NCBI RefSeq assembly: GCF_016463975.1
Contig: NZ_JAEMNX010000002.1
Coordinates: 248,001 to 312,000 of the forward strand
DNA: 64,000 bases
Reading direction: 5' to 3'
From: Marinomonas transparens
GTDB taxonomy: Bacteria > Pseudomonadota > Gammaproteobacteria > Pseudomonadales > Marinomonadaceae
In this document: in pieces, positions 57,503 through 64,000 of the stretch
Position numbering within the stretch: the stretch's first letter is position 1
Layout: each line of letters begins with the position of its first letter
Notes under the pieces: model-generated
The model's input: the letters and a program-made list of their open reading frames with translations, nothing else
The model's database searches: none
Told to the model about the DNA's origin: nothing
Translations under genes and position numbers: made by a program

Positions 57503-58301
57503 CAATAAAATTTTCTATGTGACGCACACATTCATCTTCATCTTCAAGAAAAGACTGGTGAGCGCAATTGGGTAATACAACACATTGCTGCAAAGGATTC
57601 ACATCAGCTTGTTGCTCTATATTCTGCTCAAAGCCATGAGCAGAAACTAAAGCATCCTTGCCTCCTAACAAGTGTAAATTAGGCAAATCCAATAACAACA
57701 ATTCACGGCGCACGTCTAGGGATCTAAGCAACCTCAGGCCACCTATAAGCGCCGCTCTATTTAAGGTCTGAACAGGCAATAAAGCTTGCAACTGTTTCAC
57801 CAAAGCCCGCTCGTTACTCGCTCCTTTGGTTTGCAACATTACAAAGCGCTTTAAGCCTTTTTCAGGAGTTTGCTCAACTAACTGCACAAAAGCATCAAAA
57901 TCATCAACAGACATAGCATGAGGCCAGCCTTCTCTTTGTATGAAGCTCGGTGAGGTAGACAAGGTAATCAAGCCAAGCACCTGACTAGAACGCCGAGCTG
58001 CCACGTAAACAGAAATCATGCCACCAAGCGACCAACCCAACCACCAAGCATTGTTCGGAGCCACATCGATGAGTTGCTCAGAAAGCGCATCGATATCGTA
58101 ATTTGGTCCAATACGAGAGCGAATAATCCACTCTTCATCAAGAGAAATCCCTGGCAAGTTCGCCATCACCACGTAAAAGCGCTGACTTAAGCGCACAGCC
58201 AAAGGCCGCATCACCTCTTTCGGCATCGCCCACCCAGACACCATAAAAATAGCTGGATTTGATGAGTTTCCAAGCGCTTCTGTCTCGATGCGAGTACGCA
58301 T
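57486..58301 (-). CDS. bioH: Pimeloyl-ACP methyl ester carboxylesterase BioH
   Basis: Alpha/beta hydrolase that removes the methyl group of pimeloyl-ACP methyl ester. The nucleophile elbow is GWSLGG, the acid is probably in HLLGGKDALV and the catalytic His in PNCAHQSFLED. The 271 residues fit the family. Position between bioF and bioC supports the BioH role over a generic hydrolase. Confidence 0.87.
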   Translation of the reverse strand: MRTRIETEALGNSSNPAIFMVSGWAMPKEVMRPLAVRLSQRFYVVMANLPGISLDEEWIIRSRIGPNYDIDALSEQLIDVAPNNAWWLGWSLGGMISVYVAARRSSQVLGLITLSTSPSFIQREGWPHAMSVDDFDAFVQLVEQTPEKGLKRFVMLQTKGASNERALVKQLQALLPVQTLNRAALIGGLRLLRSLDVRRELLLLDLPNLHLLGGKDALVSAHGFEQNIEQQADVNPLQQCVVLPNCAHQSFLEDEDECVRHIENFIDANNT

Positions 58302-58310
58302 ACTGTCCCT

Positions 58311-59492
58311 CTAGTCTTCTGTCGTTAAAACTTGCTCAAGCGAATCACATAATAGCACCAAATCCGCCTCCGAGTGGGCTGCACTTAAGGTAATTCGTAA
58401 CCGTGCACTGCCAGCTGGAACGGTAGGCGGGCGAATCGCTGTACACCAAATACCTAAAGATCTTAACGCATCACTCACTTGGATGGCAGCTTTACTATCA
58501 CCAATAATAATAGGCTGAATTGCGGTATCTGACGCCATCAAGGTAATAGGCAAAGACTGCATTCTCTGGCGGAAATAACTCACATGAGAAGCTAACTGTT
58601 CACGGCGCTCTTGCCCTTCAGCCGACTGAATAACCTGCAAAGACGCCAAGCTCGCACCGGCTATCGCTGGCGACATAGCCGTCGTATAAATATAAGGACG
58701 GGCAAATTGAGTTAAATAATCAGCGTAGTCATGGGAGGTCGCGACAAAAGCACCTGCCGTACCAAAAGCCTTGCCAAAAGTGCCGACCAAGATAGGTAAA
58801 CTTGCAGAATCCAAGCCTTCTAGAGACAAACTTCCTCGGCCATTTTCCCCTAAACACCCTAAACCATGAGCATCATCCACCATGAACATCCACTGATGCT
58901 CAGCAGCCAGTCTCGATAGAGCAGATAAGGGTGCTAAATCACCATCCATGCTAAATACCCCATCTGTCACCAACAAACCGGAATTAGCAGATTTCGATAA
59001 GAGCTTTTCCGCGCTCACCACATCAGCGTGCAAATAACGACGTAGTGGAGCTTGAGCGAGCAAAGCACCGTCAATCAAAGAGGCATGATTAAGCTTATCT
59101 TGGACAACCCCCCCCTTCCCAGCCAGCGCAGAAATCACACCAAGATTCGCCATGTAGCCTGTACTAAACAATAGAACTCGCTCATAACCAAGCCAGTCGG
59201 CAAGTGCTTCTTCAAGCTGTTGATGAGGAGCAAGATGCCCACAAACTAAATGAGAAGCACCGCCACCCACACCATATTGCTGGGCACTTGCCTGCATTGC
59301 TCGAACCAGCTCAGGATGATTTGCTAAACCTAAATAATCATTAGAGCAAAAAGACGTGTAATCTTGGCCATCAATCACGGCATGGGGAACTTGAGGACTC
59401 GCTAACGTCACGGTACGACGCATTAGATCATGCTGGCGCCTCTGCTGAAGCGCCGCCAAAACCCAATCCGGCGTATTAAACGCTGGCTTCAT
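58311..59492 (-). CDS. bioF: 8-amino-7-oxononanoate synthase
   Basis: PLP enzyme that joins pimeloyl-ACP and alanine. The N-terminal [35 protein letters not shown] and the PLP-lysine segment [13 protein letters not shown] are all present. The ATG at 59492 gives 393 residues, near the E. coli length of 384; the TTG at 59522 is rejected. It overlaps bioB by 17 bases. Confidence 0.93.
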   Translation of the reverse strand: MKPAFNTPDWVLAALQQRRQHDLMRRTVTLASPQVPHAVIDGQDYTSFCSNDYLGLANHPELVRAMQASAQQYGVGGGASHLVCGHLAPHQQLEEALADWLGYERVLLFSTGYMANLGVISALAGKGGVVQDKLNHASLIDGALLAQAPLRRYLHADVVSAEKLLSKSANSGLLVTDGVFSMDGDLAPLSALSRLAAEHQWMFMVDDAHGLGCLGENGRGSLSLEGLDSASLPILVGTFGKAFGTAGAFVATSHDYADYLTQFARPYIYTTAMSPAIAGASLASLQVIQSAEGQERREQLASHVSYFRQRMQSLPITLMASDTAIQPIIIGDSKAAIQVSDALRSLGIWCTAIRPPTVPAGSARLRITLSAAHSEADLVLLCDSLEQVLTTED

Positions 59493-60543
59493 AAAACAGC
59501 TTAGATTCTTCTTGCTGAACAACTTGGGCAGCTATTGCCTCTGCCACGGCAGCATCTGAATGTTCTTCACGTTTTTCAGGGTTAATGCCTAAATTCGCAA
59601 ACAAAGCCATATCTTTGTCCGCTTCAGGGTTTCCAGTCGTTAGCAATTTCTCACCGTAAAATATGGAGTTCGCCCCAGCCATAAAACAAAGGGCCTGCGT
59701 TTGTTCATTCATACCCTGACGCCCTGCCGATAAACGCACATGAGATTTTGGCATCAAGATACGTGCTACCGCGATGGTACGAATAAATTCAAAGGTGTCT
59801 AGATCATCCACATTTTCCAACGGGGTTCCTTCCACCTTAACCAGCATATTGATAGGCACACTTTCTGGATGAGGCGACATATGAGAAAGTTGACGCAATA
59901 AACCCACTCGATCTTTTTGCTCTTCCCCCATCCCCATAATACCACCACAACATAATTTAATACCTGAGTCACGAACACGAGATAGAGTATCTAGACGATC
60001 TTGGTAGGTACGTGTAGTGATGATACTGTCGTAATATTCAGCCGAGGTATCCAAGTTATGGTTGTAATAATCAAGACCGACATCTGACAAACGCTTAGCC
60101 TGCTCATCATTCAGTGTTCCTAAAGTAACGCAGGACTCTAAACCTAAAGATTTCACACCCTTGATCATCTCAAGCACATAGGGAAAGTCTTTTTCTGACG
60201 GATGCTTCCACGCTGCTCCCATACAAAAACGACTTGCCCCTTTCTCTTTCGCCAGCGCGGCTTCTTCCAGCACCTTTTGCACTTCCATCAACTTTTCTTT
60301 TTCAAGCTCAGTATTGTAATGACCACTCTGCGGGCAATATTTACAATCTTCAGGGCAAGCACCTGTTTTGATCGACAAAAGAGTACTCACTTGCACTTCA
60401 TTTGGCGTAAAGTTTTCCCTATGTACTGTCTGAGCACGGAACATTAAATCCATAAATGGTAGATCAAAAAGTGCTTTCACCTCAGCTTGAGTCCAATCAA
60501 ACCGTGGCTCACTGGTGTTTACTACAGACGTATTTAAAGACAT
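59476..60543 (-). CDS. bioB: Biotin synthase
   Basis: Radical-SAM enzyme that inserts sulphur into dethiobiotin. The 4Fe-4S motif is [15 protein letters not shown] (CxxxCxxC), and the 2Fe-2S ligand region includes [12 protein letters not shown] and CVTLGTL. The ATG at 60543 has GAGGGT 5-6 bases upstream and gives 355 residues; the in-frame start at 60558 is rejected. It is the first gene of bioBFHCD, transcribed from the promoter at 60576-60603. Confidence 0.96.
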   Translation of the reverse strand: MSLNTSVVNTSEPRFDWTQAEVKALFDLPFMDLMFRAQTVHRENFTPNEVQVSTLLSIKTGACPEDCKYCPQSGHYNTELEKEKLMEVQKVLEEAALAKEKGASRFCMGAAWKHPSEKDFPYVLEMIKGVKSLGLESCVTLGTLNDEQAKRLSDVGLDYYNHNLDTSAEYYDSIITTRTYQDRLDTLSRVRDSGIKLCCGGIMGMGEEQKDRVGLLRQLSHMSPHPESVPINMLVKVEGTPLENVDDLDTFEFIRTIAVARILMPKSHVRLSAGRQGMNEQTQALCFMAGANSIFYGEKLLTTGNPEADKDMALFANLGINPEKREEHSDAAVAEAIAAQVVQQEESKLFYEASV

Positions 60544-60575
60544 TCTACCCTCGATCAAAGAAATTCAATGGAGCA

Positions 60576-60603
60576 ATACTAATGGACTGGAAAATACTGT
60601 CAA
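60576..60603 (-). promoter_or_regulatory. Predicted bioB promoter
   Basis: On the minus strand a perfect -35 TTGACA (60598-60603) is followed after 16 bases by TAGTAT as -10 (60576-60581, 4 of 6). The start site would be near 60569, about 26 bases before the bioB ATG. The -35 overlaps the BirA half-site. Confidence 0.65.
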
Positions 60604-61343
60604 CCACAAAAATAGAGGAGGTTTACTATAGGTTATTTTTAAACCGCTGCTACCTCTGCCATGCAAGAAATGAAAGCCCCATCTGCCACTACTGCTCACA
60701 AGGACTAGCACACAACCACCACCATTGCGCCAAATGTAAACTACCCAGTATAAGCAGCCATACGATCTGTGGACACTGCCAAGTCAAGCCTCCCTCATAT
60801 CACTCCTGCCATGCCCCTTTTCGTTACGAAGGCATCATTAAATCACTCATTCACAGCATAAAATTCAATCGAGGTAATGCCTATACTCGCCCCCTCATCC
60901 AACTACTCAGCGAACACCTTATTCAAGCGTATTCAGACAACTGTTGGCCACTACAACTCATCTACGTACCTAGCCACCCAAACAGGATTAAAGAACGTGG
61001 CTTTTGCCAAACCAAAACCATGGCCAGCTTACTCGCCAAAAAACTACAACATCACCTAGGAAGTCACGATCTAAACATACCAAAGCAAAACCCTGTCGAA
61101 AAACTCGAACACACCCAAGCGCAACACACTCTCAGCAAAAAAGAACGCCTTAAAACGCAAAAAAACCTTTATCGCATAAGTGGACACATTGCCAAACATG
61201 TCGCCCTTTTTGACGATGTTATGACCACAGGAAGCACTATAGAAAACTGCACCAAACAACTTTTAAAGGCTGGCGCCGAACGAGTCGATGTATGGGTCAT
61301 TGCCAGAACACCAGACAAAACCATAAGCCAAACTAACGACTAA
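60582..61343 (+). CDS. ComF family protein (phosphoribosyltransferase-like, zinc-finger N-terminus)
   Basis: A 253-residue ComF/GntX-type protein. The N-terminus carries four CxxC pairs (CYLC, CHYC, CAKC, CGHC) typical of the double zinc ribbon. The C-terminal half is a PRTase-like domain with RIKERGFCQT and the PRPP-loop-like VALFDDVMTTGSTI. ComF proteins are linked to DNA uptake and double-strand break or competence functions; the enzymatic activity is uncertain. The ATG at 60582 has GGAG 8-9 bases upstream; the start at 60456 lies in bioB. Its first codons carry the BirA operator. Confidence 0.88.
   Translation: MDWKILSTTKIEEVYYRLFLNRCYLCHARNESPICHYCSQGLAHNHHHCAKCKLPSISSHTICGHCQVKPPSYHSCHAPFRYEGIIKSLIHSIKFNRGNAYTRPLIQLLSEHLIQAYSDNCWPLQLIYVPSHPNRIKERGFCQTKTMASLLAKKLQHHLGSHDLNIPKQNPVEKLEHTQAQHTLSKKERLKTQKNLYRISGHIAKHVALFDDVMTTGSTIENCTKQLLKAGAERVDVWVIARTPDKTISQTND
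60597..60628. promoter_or_regulatory. Predicted BirA (biotin repressor) operator
   Basis: CTGTCAACC (60597-60605), 14 bases, GGTTTACTA (60620-60628). The consensus is TTGTAAACC-N14-GGTTTACAA, so 7 of 9 and 8 of 9 match with exact spacing. It covers the bioB -35 box and lies within the first codons of the divergent comF gene. Confidence 0.7.
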
Positions 61344-61405
61344 CTCGCAACAGAAAGCACATTTGTTTACTATCCTCTGGCTTGAACAACAAAACGGCCT
61401 TAATA

Positions 61406-62740
61406 ATGCAAACTCCTTCAACACCACAAGACCCTCTAACAACGCTAGAAACCACCCTAACAAATGAAGAATACATAGATCTTGATAAGCAACTGTTGTG
61501 GCACCCCTACACCTCAATGAGCAACCCAACACCTCATTACCTTGTAGAAAAAGCGAACGGTTGTGAAATCACCCTAAACGACGGACGAACACTAATTGAT
61601 GGTATGTCTTCTTGGTGGAGCGTGATCCACGGCTACAACCACCCAACAATGAATGCTGCTATCCAACAGCAACTGTCTCAATTTTCTCATGTGATGTTTG
61701 GCGGATTTACCCACAAACCAGCCATTGAACTGGCACGTAGATTAGTCGCAATGACGCCTAGTGAATTACAGCGCGTTTTCTTTTCTGACTCAGGGTCAGT
61801 GTCTGTGGAGGTTGCTCTAAAAATGGCAATCCAATACTGGAACACCCAAAACAAGCCAAACAAACAATTTTTTGTCACCCCAAAAAGTGGCTACCATGGT
61901 GACACGTTCGCAGCCATGTCTGTTTGCGACCCAGAAAATGGCATGCACAACCTATTCACTGAAGCACTCACCCAACAGCTTTTCGTTTCCCCACCGCCCA
62001 CAGGGATTCATGACCCCATAAAAAGCGAATACCTCGATGAAATACGACAGGTTTTCCAGCAAAACCATAAAAAAGTAGCCGGCTTCATTATCGAACCAGT
62101 GGTGCAAAACGCAGGGGGAATGCGCTTCTATAATCCAGATTATCTCAATCATTTACGCGCGCTTTGTGATGAATTCGATATCTTATTAATTTTTGATGAA
62201 ATCGCCACAGGATTTGGACGTACAGGGAAGCTTTTCGCCACTGATCATAGCAACATTTGCCCAGATATAATGTGCGTTGGTAAAGCGCTAACAGGAGGGT
62301 ACATGACACTAGCAGCTACCATTACAACCGATAAAGTTGCCCTTGGCATTAGCGATCAAGGCGGCGTTTTCATGCATGGTCCAACCTTTATGGGCAACCC
62401 TCTGGCTTGCTCTGCCGCAAACGCTAGCCTAGCACTACTCAATACCTATGATATTCCAAATAAAATAACCCAGCTTGAAAACTGGATGTGTGAGGCTCTC
62501 GCCCCCTGCTCCAAGCTAGAACAAGTCAAAGAAGTTCGATGTTTTGGCGGCATTGGCGTGGTTGAGCTAAAACAGGCTGTCAATCAACATGACATTCAAC
62601 CTAAATTCGTTGAACTAGGAGTTTGGGTAAGACCATTCGGAAAGCTCATTTATCTGATGCCTCCCTATGTTATCACTCAACAACAAATCCAAACACTTGC
62701 ACAAGCCATCTATAAAGTAGCAAGCGAAGAACCCAACTAA
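61406..62740 (+). CDS. bioA: Adenosylmethionine-8-amino-7-oxononanoate aminotransferase
   Basis: PLP aminotransferase that makes DAPA from KAPA using SAM as amino donor. Motifs: LLWHPYTSM near the N-terminus, MSSWWSVIHGYNHP, GYHGDTFAAMSV, IFDEIATGFGRTG and the PLP lysine in CVGKALTGGYMTLA. The ATG at 61406 gives 444 residues; a TTG at 61382 is an alternative. It lies on the strand opposite to the bioBFHCD genes, separated from them by comF, and may be read with comF. Confidence 0.93.
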   Translation: MQTPSTPQDPLTTLETTLTNEEYIDLDKQLLWHPYTSMSNPTPHYLVEKANGCEITLNDGRTLIDGMSSWWSVIHGYNHPTMNAAIQQQLSQFSHVMFGGFTHKPAIELARRLVAMTPSELQRVFFSDSGSVSVEVALKMAIQYWNTQNKPNKQFFVTPKSGYHGDTFAAMSVCDPENGMHNLFTEALTQQLFVSPPPTGIHDPIKSEYLDEIRQVFQQNHKKVAGFIIEPVVQNAGGMRFYNPDYLNHLRALCDEFDILLIFDEIATGFGRTGKLFATDHSNICPDIMCVGKALTGGYMTLAATITTDKVALGISDQGGVFMHGPTFMGNPLACSAANASLALLNTYDIPNKITQLENWMCEALAPCSKLEQVKEVRCFGGIGVVELKQAVNQHDIQPKFVELGVWVRPFGKLIYLMPPYVITQQQIQTLAQAIYKVASEEPN

Positions 62741-62757
62741 AGCAAAGTCAAAAAGCA

Positions 62758-62795
62758 TAAAAAACCCTTCGTAAAATAACTTCCGAAGGGGTTTA
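62758..62795. terminator. Bidirectional terminator between bioA and the chemoreceptor gene
   Basis: AAACCCTTCG (62762-62771) pairs with CGAAGGGGTTT (62784-62794, one bulged base). On the minus strand the stem is followed by a run of T, so it stops the receptor transcript well; in the plus direction the T tract is weaker but usable for bioA. Confidence 0.7.
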
Positions 62796-62815
62796 AAGTT
62801 TTCCTACAATCAAAA

Positions 62816-64000
62816 TTACTGCTTCATACGCTCTGCAAGGTTACCTTGCTCATAAGCCTCTTCTTCAATATGAGCAATGTTCAACACAATACTTTCCGCA
62901 CTTTCAATACTATTGACACTCAAAGCATCAACATCTTGCATATTATTATTAAGGTCACGAGCCAAACCACCCTGCTCTTCCGAAGACACATTAATTTGAG
63001 CGGTCATTTCAACAATCTGACTAATGGCCGCTTCTATATCACCCATTTTCTGAGCGACTTGAGTCACACTATCCACCCCCTGCTGAGCGACTAACGTGCC
63101 TTTATCAATCGTATTACTCACATCTAATGTATTCGCCTTCAACTCTTCCGTCATATTATGAATATTTTGCGTCGCATCTTGAGTTCGAATCGCCAAGGTC
63201 CGAACTTCATCAGCTACTACAGCAAAACCTCTACCGGCCTCACCAGCACGAGCCGACTCAATCGCCGCATTCAATGCCAATAAGTTAGTTTGCTCAGCAA
63301 TATCACTGATAGAATTAACGACATCATTGATGCTGTCACTACGCTCCGCCAATATAGCTACGACTTTCTTCGCATCAGAAATGTCATGATAAACCTGACG
63401 CATGGTATCGCCTGTTTGTTGTGCTAATGAACGACTCTCCTGAGAAAGCGCACCAACAGACTCTGTTGCTTTCACCGCCACATGAACATGCTCTGCCACA
63501 TTAGTAACACTAGCAAGCAACTGAGAACTAGCCGCCACCACATCCTGAAAAGTATGACGCTGTTTATTCGAGTTGGCCAAATTAGTCGATACACTCGACT
63601 TAGCCTCGGACGCCCTATGCTGCAACTGCCGCGCGCCTTCCTTCAAACGATACCTGAAAGTATTACCTGCCGCCTCTTGGTGAATTTTGGCAAATTTTAT
63701 CGCAGCCTTAACACCTATAGTTTTACAATATAAATACTGACCAATGGGGTTATGTGCTTCTGCCGACAAACTAGAAACCACACTGTTCAATGACTGCTTT
63801 TGATGATAAGTCAGCAAAATACCTAAAAGCGCCAAAATAGGCCCTACCACTTGTAGCGCCTGCATATCTGACAATAAGCCAATGATTGCCAACAAAATAA
63901 AACATGAGGCCAAGGGCCAAAAAACATTACTTAAATAGGCAGAAACTTTCGTCATTAAAGGAAGCAAGCTTTTGCCACCATTAATACGATCATAAACAGA
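62816..64000 (-). CDS. Methyl-accepting chemotaxis protein, partial (N-terminus beyond the window)
   Basis: The frame is open through the right edge, so the about 394 visible residues are the C-terminal part. A short segment [13 protein letters not shown] is followed by two hydrophobic helices ([17 protein letters not shown] and [15 protein letters not shown]), then the signalling domain with the invariant tip [22 protein letters not shown] and flanking coiled coils. The arrangement, a soluble part before two close helices and no periplasmic loop, suggests an Aer-like PAS receptor, but the PAS domain is not visible. It has no C-terminal xWxxF pentapeptide. Confidence 0.88.
   Translation of the reverse strand, partial: SVYDRINGGKSLLPLMTKVSAYLSNVFWPLASCFILLAIIGLLSDMQALQVVGPILALLGILLTYHQKQSLNSVVSSLSAEAHNPIGQYLYCKTIGVKAAIKFAKIHQEAAGNTFRYRLKEGARQLQHRASEAKSSVSTNLANSNKQRHTFQDVVAASSQLLASVTNVAEHVHVAVKATESVGALSQESRSLAQQTGDTMRQVYHDISDAKKVVAILAERSDSINDVVNSISDIAEQTNLLALNAAIESARAGEAGRGFAVVADEVRTLAIRTQDATQNIHNMTEELKANTLDVSNTIDKGTLVAQQGVDSVTQVAQKMGDIEAAISQIVEMTAQINVSSEEQGGLARDLNNNMQDVDALSVNSIESAESIVLNIAHIEEEAYEQGNLAERMKQ

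Noticed and set aside
61363-61394. A second BirA operator upstream of bioA
   Set aside because: TTGTTTACT looks like a half-site (6 of 9), but no partner half-site occurs at the N14 spacing.

Overview
The window reads as a chromosomal segment of a motile, polarly flagellated gammaproteobacterium. Gene order and protein character resemble Marinomonas and related Oceanospirillales. That placement is inferred from synteny and motifs, not from a search. Coding density is very high, no gap between genes exceeds about 120 bases, and I saw no rRNA, tRNA, insertion sequence, prophage or CRISPR array.

Layout. Positions 1-4207 hold housekeeping genes: a partial DUF1499 gene, rluB, yciO-like, the RNase AM/PHP gene, yciB, yciI and a SelW-like protein. 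Positions 4301-11598 hold a periplasmic cyclophilin, mnmC, an unknown 109-residue protein, cysE, yheU, ligA and zipA. Positions 11664-18362 are a complete cytochrome c maturation operon, ccmABCDEFGHI, on the minus strand. Positions 18472-20108 (+) hold a second FliK-like protein and a stand-alone FlhB C-terminal domain, preceded by a good FliA (sigma-28) promoter. Positions 20099-55928 are one long minus-strand flagellar and chemotaxis block. In transcription order it reads: truncated fleQ, fleS, fleR, fliEFGHIJ, four signalling genes, fliK, fliLMNOPQR, flhBA, flhF, fliA, cheYZAB, motC/motD, parC, parP, cheW, DUF2802. Positions 56006-60543 are bioBFHCD (-). comF and bioA follow on the plus strand, and a partial chemoreceptor runs off the right edge.

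How the parts work together. The minus-strand block encodes the flagellar basal body, C-ring and export machine, the sigma-28 and FleSR regulators, the polar placement GTPase FlhF, a full CheA/CheW/CheY/CheZ/CheB pathway, an additional stator pair, and the ParC/ParP system that places chemosensory arrays at the pole. The bio genes are probably controlled by a BirA operator that lies inside the 5' end of the divergent comF gene.

Most unusual points. (1) The gene in the FleQ/FlrA position encodes only the N-terminal receiver-like domain and the Fis-type HTH, with no AAA+ sigma-54 activation domain. (2) The FleQ antagonist gene fleN/flhG is missing from its usual slot between flhF and fliA; these two losses fit each other. 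(3) Between fliJ and fliK sits a four-gene signalling cassette: a strongly diverged protein with a CheW-like C-terminus, a TM-HAMP-PAS-coiled-coil protein ending in a CheR/CheB-tether-like EWDEF, a STAS anti-sigma antagonist, and a receiver-PP2C-kinase protein. I consider it the best candidate here for an undescribed system. (4) The CheA linker carries four short repeats that resemble the CheY-binding N-terminus of FliM.
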